NCBI GenBank assembly: GCA_026225095.1
Contig: JAMFSC010000054.1
Span: 1 to 32,614 of the forward strand
Source of the DNA: a bacterium
GTDB lineage: Bacteria; Acidobacteriota; Terriglobia; Terriglobales; Acidobacteriaceae
Direction: 5' to 3'
DNA: 32,614 nt
The notes beneath the pieces were generated by a model. The model saw only the letters and a list, made by a program, of their open reading frames with translations. It did no database searches and was not told the origin of the DNA. Shown piece after piece: positions 7,256 through 15,674 of the stretch. The stretch's first letter is position 1; the number at the start of each line of letters is the position of its first letter. The position numbers and the translations under genes are program-made.

Positions 7256-8635
7256 ATGACCAAACCGACCGAACCCCAGGCCTACCAGTGCCGCCACATC
7301 TTCATCGACGGCCACCGCTGCGGCAGCCCCAGCCTCCGCGCCGAGCCCTTCTGCTTCTACCACCACAACACCCGCACCCCCCACGCACCCCAGGGCAACT
7401 TCCCCGCCGCCCACCGCGAACCCCCCACTACTCCAAAAGACACCACCTTCGACTTCCCCGACCTAGAAGACCGCACCGCCATCCGGGTCTCCATCGGAGA
7501 GATCCTCCGCCGAATCGCCGCCAACACCCTCGACCCCCGCCGCGCCGGCCTCCTCCTCTACGGCCTCCAGATCGCCTCGCTCACCCTCCCGAAAGAGCCC
7601 CCGTTCGATCCCCGCGACATCCCGGAAGACACCCTCACGGACATCGAGCACCACCCCACCCTCGGACCCATCGCCCCCATCGCCGAGTACACCTCTGAAA
7701 TCGAGTCGTCCAGCATGGCCCGCCTCCTCAGCCTCGACCTTCAGGAAGATGACGACGACGAAGACTGCAACCCGCCCCGGATGCCGCGTCCGATGCAACA
7801 GATTCTCCCCAACCTCCAGGCCACCGCCGGAAATCCAACCCCAACGCACAACCCACCGCTCACAACCGAACGAGAGGGAATTGCCGGTAGGTATGAAGTT
7901 GGGTGCCCCACCTTCGCGACACGTCTCATCGTCGCTAAGGTGGCTCGGAGCGCCACGGCATCCAACCTACAACCCCACACCTTCAGCGAATCCGAACTAG
8001 ACCTTCACATACCGTCTTCCAACCACCCGGTACTGCCCGCTCACCACCCGCGCAATCGCCTCCGGATAGGCTCGGTGCTCCTCCACCAGGATCTTCGCCG
8101 AAAGCGTCTCCACCGTATCCTCGTCGGCCACATCCACCGTCCGTTGCAGCACAATCACCCCATGGTCCACGGCCTCATCCACAAAATGAACCGTGCATCC
8201 AGCCACCTTCACCCCATACTCCAGCGCCGCCCGCTGAACCTCCAGGCCCGCGAAGGCCGGCAGCAGCGAAGGATGGATATTCAGGATCGCCCCCGGAAAA
8301 GCCCCAACGAACTCCGGAGTCAGCACCCGCATATACCCCGCCAGACACACCAGGTCCACGTCGAACTCACCGAGCGCGGCGATCATGGCCGCGTCATGCT
8401 CGGCCCGTTTCATGCCCTTCGAAGGAATCGCCCGCCACGGCAGGCCCATCACCCGCGCCGCCTCCAGGCCCCCCGCATCCTCGCGGTTCGAGAGCACCAC
8501 CGCGATCTCCACCCCGGACAGCCCGCGTTCCTCGATCGCCGCCGCAATCGCGACAAAGTTCGATCCACGCCCGCTCAACAGGATGCCCAGCCGAACCAGC
8601 TTGCCTTGCGAAACGTCCAGGCTCATGCGTTGTAG
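7256..8635 (+). CDS. Hypothetical protein with N-terminal Cys/His motif; frame runs on into antisense purN
   Basis: The ATG at 7256 follows a GGAGGGGG SD, which is better than an in-frame ATG at 7217 inside the terminator tail. The N-terminus carries C12, C22, C33 and H36-H37 in QCRHIFIDGHRC...FCFYHH, a spacing that suggests zinc binding. A helical region follows (AIRVSIGEILRRIAAN, then RRAGLLLYGLQIASL), then a DDDDED acidic run near residue 165. I recall similar Acidobacteriota proteins but know no function. From about residue 213 the frame crosses hairpin repeat copy 2. From 7997 it is antisense to purN until the first stop at 8635. The authentic protein is therefore probably about 210-240 residues and has lost its native stop. 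Confidence is high for residues 1-210 and low for the tail. Confidence 0.55.
   Translation: MTKPTEPQAYQCRHIFIDGHRCGSPSLRAEPFCFYHHNTRTPHAPQGNFPAAHREPPTTPKDTTFDFPDLEDRTAIRVSIGEILRRIAANTLDPRRAGLLLYGLQIASLTLPKEPPFDPRDIPEDTLTDIEHHPTLGPIAPIAEYTSEIESSSMARLLSLDLQEDDDDEDCNPPRMPRPMQQILPNLQATAGNPTPTHNPPLTTEREGIAGRYEVGCPTFATRLIVAKVARSATASNLQPHTFSESELDLHIPSSNHPVLPAHHPRNRLRIGSVLLHQDLRRKRLHRILVGHIHRPLQHNHPMVHGLIHKMNRASSHLHPILQRRPLNLQAREGRQQRRMDIQDRPRKSPNELRSQHPHIPRQTHQVHVELTERGDHGRVMLGPFHALRRNRPPRQAHHPRRLQAPRILAVREHHRDLHPGQPAFLDRRRNRDKVRSTPAQQDAQPNQLALRNVQAHAL
7898..7966 (+). repeat. Hairpin repeat, copy 2
   Basis: The inner stem is CCACCTT (7908-7914), C, GCGAC (7916-7920), a 10-nt loop, GTCGC (7931-7935), T, AAGGTGG (7937-7943). 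An outer stem pairs GTTGGGTGCC (7898-7907) with GGCATCCAAC (7957-7966) with one G-U pair. It sits inside the 3' part of the hypothetical ORF starting at 7256, about 30 bp past the purN stop. Confidence 0.8.
7997..8626 (-). CDS. purN: Phosphoribosylglycinamide formyltransferase
   Basis: PurN transfers the formyl group of 10-formyl-THF to GAR, the third step of purine synthesis. At 209 residues it has normal length. It shows the N-terminal SGRGSN loop, the catalytic Asn-His pair in LNIHPSLLP, and AGCTVHFVDEAVDHG with the catalytic aspartate region. The usual LPAFPG reads LPAFAG here and GPII reads GVIV, both mild changes. The ATG overlaps the purM stop by four bases (ATGA), so translation is probably coupled. 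The opposite strand carries the run-on of the gene at 7256, which is not credible as coding here. Confidence 0.97.
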   Translation of the reverse strand: MSLDVSQGKLVRLGILLSGRGSNFVAIAAAIEERGLSGVEIAVVLSNREDAGGLEAARVMGLPWRAIPSKGMKRAEHDAAMIAALGEFDVDLVCLAGYMRVLTPEFVGAFPGAILNIHPSLLPAFAGLEVQRAALEYGVKVAGCTVHFVDEAVDHGVIVLQRTVDVADEDTVETLSAKILVEEHRAYPEAIARVVSGQYRVVGRRYVKV

Positions 8636-9663
8636 CTGACCCTTCGCTCGCCCCGGGTCACACGGCCGATGATGCAGTGCCGCTCATTGGCCCGGTTCAG
8701 CACCGCCTTGGCCTTCTTCACCTTCTCCGCCGGAACCACGCAGATCAGGCCGATGCCCATGTTGAACGTCCGCAGCATCTCGTCCTGTTCCACGTCGCCA
8801 AGCTCGCGAAGATGCTCGAACAGCGGCGGAACCTGCCACGATGCCAGGTCGACCGACGCCCCCATCCCCTTGGGCAGAATCCGCGGAAGATTCTCCGTGA
8901 TCCCGCCCCCGGTGATGTGCGCCATTCCGCTCACGAGATCGCCCGAACAAAGCTTCTTGATGATCCCGAGGTAGCTCCGGTGCGTCCGCATCAGCGCCGC
9001 CCCGGTCTTGTCCTTCAGCTCATTCACATACTGGTCCGGCCCGTACTTTGCCACCTCGAACAGCAGCTTCCGCGCCAGCGAGTAGCCGTTCGTATGCAGC
9101 CCGTTCGAGGGCAGCCCGATCAGCACATCGCCCACCTCGATCGTCTCGCCCGTAATCACCTTCGGACGGCTCACCGCACCGACGATGAAGCCCGCAAGAT
9201 CGTACTCGCCCTCGCGGTAGAAGCCCGGCATCTGCGCCGTCTCGCCGCCCAGCAGGGCACAGCCATTCGCCCGGCAGGCGTCCGAGATGCCCTGCACCAC
9301 CGTCTCGATCACCGAGCTGTCCAAAAGCCCGCTGGCCAGGTAATCGAAGAAGAAAAGAGGCGTAGCACCCTGCACCGCGATGTCGTTCACGCAGTGGTTC
9401 ACCAGGTCCTGACCGACCGTATGGTGAATGCCAAGCTCGAACGCAACCTTGAGCTTGGTCCCGACCCCATCCGCGCTCGAGACCAGCACCGGGTCGGGAA
9501 ACTTCTCGAGATCCAGGCCAAACAGCCCGCCGAAACCGCCGATCTCGCTCAGTACGTTCTTGTTGAACGTCTTCCGCGCCAGCATCTTGATGCGCTGCTT
9601 GCTGCGGTCGCCGCTCGTAATGTCCACGCCCGCATCGGCGTAGGTCACGGGAGTCCGCTTCAC
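8623..9663 (-). CDS. purM: Phosphoribosylformylglycinamidine cyclo-ligase (AIR synthetase)
   Basis: PurM closes FGAM to AIR using ATP, the fifth step of purine synthesis. The core begins at YADAGVDITSGD and contains ADGVGTKLK, HCVNDIAVQGA, ALLGGETAQMPGFY, GLHTNGYSLARK and AHITGGGITENLPR, all hallmarks. Start choice is uncertain. The frame stays open back to 10149, but that would overlap hemL. A GTG at 9663 puts four residues before VTYADAG, close to E. coli PurM. A TTG at 9711 with AAGG upstream and an ATG at 9978 are alternatives that would add an acidic, Pro/Gly-rich extension of 16 or 105 residues. It is coupled to purN by a 4-bp overlap. Confidence 0.93.
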   Translation of the reverse strand: MKRTPVTYADAGVDITSGDRSKQRIKMLARKTFNKNVLSEIGGFGGLFGLDLEKFPDPVLVSSADGVGTKLKVAFELGIHHTVGQDLVNHCVNDIAVQGATPLFFFDYLASGLLDSSVIETVVQGISDACRANGCALLGGETAQMPGFYREGEYDLAGFIVGAVSRPKVITGETIEVGDVLIGLPSNGLHTNGYSLARKLLFEVAKYGPDQYVNELKDKTGAALMRTHRSYLGIIKKLCSGDLVSGMAHITGGGITENLPRILPKGMGASVDLASWQVPPLFEHLRELGDVEQDEMLRTFNMGIGLICVVPAEKVKKAKAVLNRANERHCIIGRVTRGERRVSYNA

Positions 9664-10086
9664 GGAGCCTGAAGCCGCTGCTGTCTTGTCTGGTGTCGAA
9701 GCACGCTCCAACGTTGCGCCTTGGCCGTCCTTCGCCAGCCGCAGCGTCGCATCGCCAGGTCCCTGTCCGTCGCGTGGCCGAATAGGACCCACCGACCCGC
9801 TCGGGCCTACGCTCCAGATCGCGCCAAAGTCCTCGATCTCGTCAAAGTCCGTCGCATACGGAGGCTTGAAGGCGCCCACGTCGACCGGGGCCGGCTCCTC
9901 CGTCGGGTCGGATACAGCGATATGTTCTCCGGGCCGCGCGACCGGCTCTTCAGTGGTTGATTCGGGTGGGGGCAACATCTCGTCCGGCAAGTCCTGCTCC
10001 AGTGCACCTTGATGAATTCTAGGAATTCCAAGTCTAGCAGGGAGCCGTTCCACAGCAGCCGGCTCGAGGCTGAAATGCCGGCCAAA
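9664..10086. other. purM-hemL divergent region / possible PurM N-terminal extension
   Basis: The purM frame stays open across this stretch. Its translation is low complexity, rich in Pro, Glu and Gly with repeats such as SVGPSGSVGP, and its third-position GC is visibly lower than in the purM core. I see no separate gene. It may be an intergenic region with a chance open frame, or a real disordered extension if translation starts at the ATG at 9978. Confidence 0.4.
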
Positions 10087-10092
10087 TATACT
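10087..10092 (+). promoter_or_regulatory. -10 box of hemL, suggesting leaderless transcription
   Basis: TATACT ends seven bases before the hemL ATG. No purine-rich SD lies between them. A start site seven bases after the -10 would fall on the ATG itself. No convincing -35 is seen. Confidence 0.45.
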
Positions 10093-10099
10093 CTTCAAA

Positions 10100-11428
10100 A
10101 TGGCTTCCGATCCCATCAACAAAGCGCCTTCGACTCCCCGCATCCTCACCCGCTCCCGCGCCCTCCAGCAGCGCGCCGAGAGCTTCCTTCCCGGCGGAGT
10201 CGACTCGCCCGTCCGCGCCTTCCGCGCCGTCGGCGGAGATCCACCCTTCGTCGAACGCGCCGACGGAGCCTTCCTCTACGACGTGGACGGAAACCGCTAC
10301 CTCGACTTCTTCGGCTCCTGGGGACCGATGATCCTCGGCCACGCCTTCCCCCCCGTCGTCCAGGCCATCCAGTCCGCCGCCGCTCGCTCCACGAGCTTCG
10401 GAGCCTCGCACGCCGGAGAGGCCGACCTCGCCGAGCTCGTCCAGCGCTGCTTCCCGTCCATCGAGAAGCTCCGCTTCGTCTCCTCCGGCACCGAGGCCTG
10501 CATGTCCGCCATCCGCCTCGCCCGCGGCTTCACCAACCGGCCCTTCATCCTCAAGTTCGAGGGCTGCTATCACGGCCACGCCGACGCCCTCCTGGTCAAG
10601 TCCGGCTCCGGTGTCGCCACCTTCGGAATCCCCGGCTCTGCGGGAGTCCCCAACGAGACCGCCATGCACACCCTGGCGCTGCCCTACAACGACCTCCCCG
10701 CGGTCGAGCTGGCCTTCCGCACCCACCCCGGCCAGATCGCCTGCATCCTCGTCGAACCCGTCGTCGGCAACGCCGGGACCATCCTGCCCGCGCCCGGCTA
10801 CCTCGAAGGCCTCCGCTCCCTCGCCACCGAGCACGGTGCCCTGCTCATCCTGGACGAGGTCATGACCGGCTTCCGCCTGTCGCTCGGAGGAGCCCAGCAG
10901 CTCTACGGCGTCCGCCCCGATCTCACCACCCTGGGCAAGATCGTAGGCGGTGGCCTCCCCGTAGGAGCCTTCGGAGGCCGCGCCGACGTCATGGAGCACC
11001 TGGCCCCCCTCGGCCCCGTCTACCAGGCCGGAACCCTCTCCGGAAACCCCCTGGCGATGGCCGCGGGCGTCTCCATGCTCACCCATCTCCTCGCCCACCA
11101 GGACGTCATCTACCCCCATCTGGAGGCCACCACGAAGGCCGTGGCCGAGGGTGTCGCCGCCCTCGCCCATACCGCCGGCATCCCCCTCACCACCAATCGA
11201 ATCGGATCGATGTTCACCTGGTTCTTCACCGGCCACGCCGTCACCGACTTCACCGAAGCCGCAACGTCGGACACCGCCGCCTTCGCCCGCTTCCACCGCG
11301 CCATGCTCGACGCCGGCGTCTGGCTTCCACCCTCCCAGTTCGAGGCCGCCTTCGTCTCCACCGCCCACGGACCCGACGAGGTCGAACTCACCCTCGCCGC
11401 CGCCCGCACTGCCTTCGCCAACTGGTAG
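10100..11428 (+). CDS. hemL: Glutamate-1-semialdehyde 2,1-aminomutase
   Basis: HemL moves the amino group of glutamate-1-semialdehyde to give 5-aminolevulinate, the tetrapyrrole precursor in the C5 pathway. It is PLP dependent and cytosolic. The 442 residues are of normal length. Visible features are [13 protein letters not shown] near the N-terminus, [42 protein letters not shown] with the PLP aspartate D252, and [16 protein letters not shown] with the Schiff-base lysine K280. The start is the only ATG compatible with the -10 box at 10087. The gene converges with the next gene, with one base between the stops. Codons end overwhelmingly in C. Confidence 0.97.
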   Translation: MASDPINKAPSTPRILTRSRALQQRAESFLPGGVDSPVRAFRAVGGDPPFVERADGAFLYDVDGNRYLDFFGSWGPMILGHAFPPVVQAIQSAAARSTSFGASHAGEADLAELVQRCFPSIEKLRFVSSGTEACMSAIRLARGFTNRPFILKFEGCYHGHADALLVKSGSGVATFGIPGSAGVPNETAMHTLALPYNDLPAVELAFRTHPGQIACILVEPVVGNAGTILPAPGYLEGLRSLATEHGALLILDEVMTGFRLSLGGAQQLYGVRPDLTTLGKIVGGGLPVGAFGGRADVMEHLAPLGPVYQAGTLSGNPLAMAAGVSMLTHLLAHQDVIYPHLEATTKAVAEGVAALAHTAGIPLTTNRIGSMFTWFFTGHAVTDFTEAATSDTAAFARFHRAMLDAGVWLPPSQFEAAFVSTAHGPDEVELTLAAARTAFANW

Positions 11429-11429
11429 G

Positions 11430-12149
11430 TCACCGGATAAAGACGGCCCTATCCTTCTCGAACGTCATCGACACCGGCTTCCCCTGGTGGTCGTAGTCGA
11501 CCGTCCTGTTCCCGTAGTCCTGGCTCCCGCTCTTGCTCACCTGACCAAGCGCCAGCATCGCCTGGCGCTCGTTCATCCCCAGGATGGCCCGGTGCTCGTC
11601 GATGGCCTTCCACGTCTCCGCCGGCCACTTGCTGTAGAGCGTATGCGGATCCTGGTAGAAGAACACCTCGTCGACGTAGAAGGTGTACTGCCCCTTCTCC
11701 CGGAAGCCGATCGGAACCGCATACTCCTCCGTTGAGCCCGGCCTGGTGAACACGAACAGTACCTGCCGGTCGCCGCCCGGAATCCGGAACGTTGCCGACT
11801 TCGGAGCTACCGCCTCCACCGCATCCTTGATGTCCAGCCGGTCCGCCCCCAGGATCAACCCCGCGCCATGCGCATAGTCCACCCGGTGCCCGTCATACCG
11901 GTAGTAGTCCAACTGCCCCCCCGCCGACACCCAAAGCGGCTTCCCCCCCAGATCCTTCACATCCTTGAGCGACGACGGCCGCGTCTTCTTGAGGAACACC
12001 ATATCATCGTCCGAGACCGTCCACGTCGAGGTCCGCTCGACCGGTGCCGCCGCCGCGTGGCGTTCCCGGTAGATCAACCCAACCCGCACCCCCACCGCCA
12101 CCACCATCAGCAACGTCGCCCCGATCGCCGCTTTTTTCCCAGCCTCCAT
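11430..12149 (-). CDS. Hypothetical membrane-anchored protein
   Basis: The ATG at 12149 has GGAG five bases upstream, which is better than the ATG at 12170. The 239-aa product has a short basic N-terminus (MEAGKKAAIG) and a membrane segment at about residues 8-26, so most of it should lie outside the membrane. The rest is soluble with no motif I recognise. The C-terminal WKAIDEHRAILGMNERQAMLALG resembles the short repeats of outer-membrane assembly lipoproteins of the SmpA/OmlA type: helices with MNERQ then a beta hairpin. That resemblance is weak. It converges with hemL. Confidence 0.8.
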   Translation of the reverse strand: MEAGKKAAIGATLLMVVAVGVRVGLIYRERHAAAAPVERTSTWTVSDDDMVFLKKTRPSSLKDVKDLGGKPLWVSAGGQLDYYRYDGHRVDYAHGAGLILGADRLDIKDAVEAVAPKSATFRIPGGDRQVLFVFTRPGSTEEYAVPIGFREKGQYTFYVDEVFFYQDPHTLYSKWPAETWKAIDEHRAILGMNERQAMLALGQVSKSGSQDYGNRTVDYDHQGKPVSMTFEKDRAVFIR

Positions 12150-12240
12150 GCTCTCTCCTCTTCCGTCCATGACTGAGCCGCCGAAGTCGAGCTGCTCTCT
12201 CTCAAAACTTATCAGCCCTCATCCGCCGAGAGGCGAAAAC

Positions 12241-12315
12241 TCAGACGCAACGTCGGTCGTCCGCGATGCAGAGGTGCGGATATGTTTCTTCCCTTACGCA
12301 CCATTCTGGTTGCAT
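12241..12315 (-). CDS. Candidate 24-aa leader ORF upstream of the 11430-12149 gene
   Basis: The minus strand has AAAAGGAG, five bases, then ATG at 12315, the best SD in the window. The 24-codon frame begins MQPEWCVREE and ends at a TGA at 12241, 91 bases before the next gene's ATG. No conservation can be judged. It could be a regulatory leader peptide or a chance ORF inside a remnant element. Confidence 0.2.
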   Translation of the reverse strand: MQPEWCVREETYPHLCIADDRRCV

Positions 12316-13143
12316 CCGTACTCCTTTTCAACCCGTGTTCCGAGGGATTTCAACAGGCCGCCGCATCTTTCCCCCAACAAAATCGGGGGCTTCGCAAGAT
12401 CGGTTGATTAGCGACCTCTAATAATCTCCACATTCGCTTTTATTTCGCTAGTTGCCAAGCCGTCTGATGGTTCGTAAGGTTGGGAAGCGTTGACGAGGGG
12501 CGAGCGGAACCATCATGCTCTCTCCTCGCACACAGAGCTGGTTTCGCCTGTAATTCAAACAAACTGAGTGAGAGAGTCCCGGTTGCGTTCATTGCACCGT
12601 GCCTCCCAGGTTCTCGGAATCGCGCTGCTGCGTCGCTGCGATATCGTCTTCCCCTGCCTTGCGCAAGGGTTGCGATCCTAGCCATCCAGAAGCCCGCCCC
12701 AGTGCGCCACAGAGGTCTTCCCCTGCCTCTCAGGATCGCGCGTGGCACCGACCACGAACGAGTCTCTCTCCCAACACCGCGGTTCGGCCTCAAGCGCCGG
12801 ACGTGAGCCCAGTCTCGACTCCAATCGCATGCGATTGTGCTGTTCAAAACCGGCCATCACGCCCCTGCGTCCAAAGCTGGCCAACGCACTCTCCCTCCGG
12901 GAGCAGACGCCAGAGCCTCGTCCGCAGGAGATCAACGGACCTTGCTTTCGGCTGGAACGACTATTACGCGAGAGATCACACTCCCGCGCGTTCGCGGCCT
13001 TGCGTCGCTGGTCTCTTCCGCTCCCGTATGTACTGCACGCCGCTGACCGTCCCCTGCCAAACCCGCAGGAGGCTCCGCCAGCCGAACAGCCGCCACACCT
13101 TACCGGTGCCCAACGCGGCGGAAGAGATCGAGATCAACGAACT
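12316..13143. other. Gene-poor region at the strand-composition switch
   Basis: No convincing gene in 828 bases. Open frames on both strands are Arg/Ser/Pro-rich shadows with no recognisable domain. An AT-rich patch lies at 12402-12453. A CCCCC/GGGGG hairpin with a 9-nt loop spans 12371-12389. One 7-of-9 match to the DnaA box (ATCTCCACA) lies at 12424-12432. Plus-strand skew changes sign between here and about 15.6 kb. Confidence 0.5.
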
Positions 13144-13572
13144 ATGCGCCCTAAAAAGACCATCCTCTGCGTCGACCATAACGAACAGGCACTCTCCGTC
13201 CGCACCTTCCTGCTGGAGACCCGCGGCTACCGCGTACTCCCCGTCTCCACCGCCCATGACGCGCTGGCTCTGATTGAACGCGCGATCCCAGGTTCGATCG
13301 ACCTGCTGCTCGCCGACCTGCTTCTCCCGCAGATGGACGGCAACGAGCTTGTTCGCCGGGCCAGGCAGTACCAGCCCGCCCTGCCGACGATGCTCGTCTC
13401 GGGAACGGTCAACTCCGCCGAGCGCGCCAGCAGCGCCGATGTCTTCCTTCCCAAGGGAGCCTGCTCGCCGGTCGAGATGCTCGAAAGAATTCGCGTGCTG
13501 GTGGCCCGGAAGCGTGGTCCGAAGAAGGCCGTCGCCCCAGCCCAGCCGGTGTCTCTTGCCCAGGCGTCCTGA
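13144..13572 (+). CDS. Single-domain response regulator (receiver only)
   Basis: The 142-aa CheY-like receiver runs from KKTILCVDHNEQAL to about residue 120, then a short basic, Ala/Pro-rich tail. The expected residues are present: acidic pocket D11, phosphoacceptor D58 (LLLADLLLP), S86 in the Thr/Ser position and K104 in FLPKG. The second acidic-pocket residue is His12, which weakens but does not rule out metal binding. There is no output domain and no histidine kinase nearby. It would act by protein contact or as a phosphate relay. The frame is open 134 codons further upstream but that sequence does not look coding. The SD before 13144 is weak. Confidence 0.85.
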   Translation: MRPKKTILCVDHNEQALSVRTFLLETRGYRVLPVSTAHDALALIERAIPGSIDLLLADLLLPQMDGNELVRRARQYQPALPTMLVSGTVNSAERASSADVFLPKGACSPVEMLERIRVLVARKRGPKKAVAPAQPVSLAQAS

Positions 13573-13709
13573 TGCTTCAAGACGTCCGCAGGGCGGAACG
13601 GCAGCTCGAGCCAGCATGGATTCGCCGCACCTGTTTTCACTCACCCGCCGTCAGGCGACCCAAGACCAGAGGCATTCAGCAAAGTCGCGTAGGATGACAC
13701 CTTGACGCC

Positions 13710-14978
13710 ATGCCTCTGATTCGACGCCATCGCCCCACCCGTCCGCTGCGTGTAACAGCCTTCGCCCGGCTCGCGGCTTCGATCACTCGCTCCCGGGCCG
13801 CCTCACTGGCGCGCATCCGTGCCTCGCATCATGCGATCGTCCGAAACCGCGCCCTGTTCCTCTCCATCATTGCAGCCAGTTTTTTCGTACTTGCCCTGGC
13901 GGCTGGACCGTTCACGAAGGCTCATCTGCAGGCGGCGACCGTGCTCAAGCTGGTCAGCGGTCAGCCGGTCCCACGCTTCCTCTCCGCTCTTGTTGCCGAG
14001 CCGATCGTCACCGATGAAATTACGATTTCGACCGCCGAAGGACCGGTCCGCGCACGGCTGTATACCCCGGTCAAACATCGCAACGCTCCCGCCCTTGTCG
14101 TGCTCCACGGTGTCCACCATCTTGGTATGGACGAGCCGCGCCTGATCAGTTTCGCCGCGGCGATGGCGTCCTGCGGTCTGCGTGTGCTCACGCCCGAGCT
14201 TCCCGACATCAAGGACTACCATGTCGATTCCAACTCGATCCGCGTGATCGGCGATTCCACACGCTGGCTTGCCGACCGCACGGGCGGCCCGGTCGGTGTG
14301 ATGGGGCTTAGCTTTTCCGGTGGCCTCTCCCTGCTTGCGGCAGCCGATCCGAAGTATCGCCCCGCCTTCAAGTTTGTCTTCGCCGTCGGGTCCCAGGGGT
14401 CGATGGATCGCGTCTTCCGCTTCTACGGCACCAACCGGGATCTGCGTCCGGACGGTACCACGGAGACCCTCACGGCGCACGAGTATGGCCCGCTTGTCCT
14501 TGAATACGACTATCTCGAAGACTTTATCCCAAGCGGCGATCTAAGCCCGATTCGTGCGGTTCTGCGGGCGCATCTTTACGAAGACAAGACGGCAGAGGCG
14601 GCGGCGCTCGCTCGACTCACCCCCGACCAGACCGTGGAAGCGCTCCGCCTCATCGATTCGACCTTGCCATCCACGCGCGCCCTGCTTGCTCGCGCGGAGG
14701 CTCGCCACATCGCCGAGCTGGAAGGTCTATCGCCGGGGCCGCACCTCCCATCACTCACGACACCCGTGTATCTTCTGCATGGAGCCGCCGACAACATCAT
14801 CCCATCGGCCGAGACGCTCTGGATGGCCTCCGAACTTCAGCATGAGACGCTACAGGCTGCGCTGGTCAGCCCGGTTCTCTCCCACCTTGACTTCGGCGCA
14901 TCGAAGCCTGGTGCGATGGACCAATGGCGTCTGATCCACTTCTTCGCCCTGGTCCTGCATGCCGCCGAGCAGAGATGA
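13710..14978 (+). CDS. Alpha/beta hydrolase with N-terminal membrane anchor
   Basis: The 422-aa protein has a basic N-terminus (rich in Arg to residue 46), a membrane segment at about 48-66, then an alpha/beta-hydrolase domain. The nucleophile elbow GLSFSGG places S201, the acid is D361 in LHGAADNIIP and the histidine is H392 in LSHLDF, all in the expected order. VVLHGVHHLG supplies the HG oxyanion motif. The elbow has Ser rather than Gly at the last position of GxSxG. Substrate is unknown. No SD is visible; a TAGGAT box lies 14 bases before the ATG. The gene converges with the SUFU-domain gene. Confidence 0.85.
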   Translation: MPLIRRHRPTRPLRVTAFARLAASITRSRAASLARIRASHHAIVRNRALFLSIIAASFFVLALAAGPFTKAHLQAATVLKLVSGQPVPRFLSALVAEPIVTDEITISTAEGPVRARLYTPVKHRNAPALVVLHGVHHLGMDEPRLISFAAAMASCGLRVLTPELPDIKDYHVDSNSIRVIGDSTRWLADRTGGPVGVMGLSFSGGLSLLAAADPKYRPAFKFVFAVGSQGSMDRVFRFYGTNRDLRPDGTTETLTAHEYGPLVLEYDYLEDFIPSGDLSPIRAVLRAHLYEDKTAEAAALARLTPDQTVEALRLIDSTLPSTRALLARAEARHIAELEGLSPGPHLPSLTTPVYLLHGAADNIIPSAETLWMASELQHETLQAALVSPVLSHLDFGASKPGAMDQWRLIHFFALVLHAAEQR

Positions 14979-14988
14979 TTTGCGCGCC

Positions 14989-15618
14989 TTACTGGGTGGC
15001 GGCGACGCTGGGGCGCAACGGATCCAGCAACTCACTGACCTGGGTCTCCGAGAAGCGATGTGACAGTGCGGCGTAGCCGTGGTTCCGCTTGAAGGTCATC
15101 TCCGCGGGGGTGCAGGGAAAGACCGGGAGGAGCCAGATCACCTGGTCATCTCCGGCCTCGACCGCGATGAAGTCTTCCGGTAGAAGCAGAGGTTGAAGCA
15201 CCGAGACTCCGCTGAAACGTCCGCCCGGATCGAGCGCGTGTGGAATCGGCACGGAGTGTCCGTAGCCGAGCCAGGTCTCGCGTTCGAAGGGGAAACGGGC
15301 ACACTCCTGCAACAGGTAGAAGGGCCAGGCGAACTCCGGCTCGCGCCAGCCACGGTTGATCATACTGAGGGGCCACTCCGCGGGAAGACAGAGAAAGCAC
15401 TCGGCGCGGGCACACTCTTCATAGCCTTGCTGCACCGCCATCGCACGGTTACTCATGCCCGAGGTGACGAGGACGAAGTAGGGTCGCGCGTCGGTGGGCA
15501 TCACCACATGAATGCTGACTGGATCCGACCCTTTGCTTTCGTCGTGCAGGACAAACATCTCTGAGCCGGCAAAGTACTCCTGGAGATGATCGTCGATGGC
15601 CTCTAAACCGAATGGCAT
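14989..15618 (-). CDS. Suppressor-of-fused (SUFU) domain protein
   Basis: The 209-aa protein follows the bacterial SUFU pattern closely: FVLVTSGMSNRAM, then CARAECFLCLPAEWPL, then FPFERETWLGYGHSVPIPHALDP, then FSGVSVLQPLLLPEDF, and an end ELLDPLRPS. The ATG at 15618 follows an AGGGAAGG SD; the in-frame ATG five codons upstream at 15633 lies inside that SD region. Bacterial SUFU proteins are soluble and many act as immunity proteins in toxin systems, but no toxin is visible here. It lies 56 bp downstream of the MFS gene on the same strand. Confidence 0.88.
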   Translation of the reverse strand: MPFGLEAIDDHLQEYFAGSEMFVLHDESKGSDPVSIHVVMPTDARPYFVLVTSGMSNRAMAVQQGYEECARAECFLCLPAEWPLSMINRGWREPEFAWPFYLLQECARFPFERETWLGYGHSVPIPHALDPGGRFSGVSVLQPLLLPEDFIAVEAGDDQVIWLLPVFPCTPAEMTFKRNHGYAALSHRFSETQVSELLDPLRPSVAATQ

Positions 15619-15674
15619 AACCCTTCCCTTCATCGATGAAATCGTGCGTCGGAGCGAGGTTTCGCGGTTTCACG

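Noticed and set aside
10034..11368. Minus-strand ORF of 444 codons opposite hemL
   Set aside because: Gly/Glu-rich antisense shadow of hemL without any motif.
12371..12389. CCCCC/GGGGG hairpin as a terminator
   Set aside because: No T-run follows on either strand; the 9-nt loop and 5-bp stem are weak.
12424..12432. ATCTCCACA as a DnaA box
   Set aside because: Only seven of nine positions match and no second box lies nearby; noted as weak support only.
12440..12847. Minus-strand ORF of 135 codons
   Set aside because: Basic, low-complexity translation with no hydrophobic core or motif, and a competing open frame on the other strand.
12599..13273. Plus-strand ORF of 224 codons in the gene-poor region
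   Set aside because: Arg/Ser/Pro-rich composition without a domain, overlapping the response regulator in another frame, no SD; a shadow of high GC.
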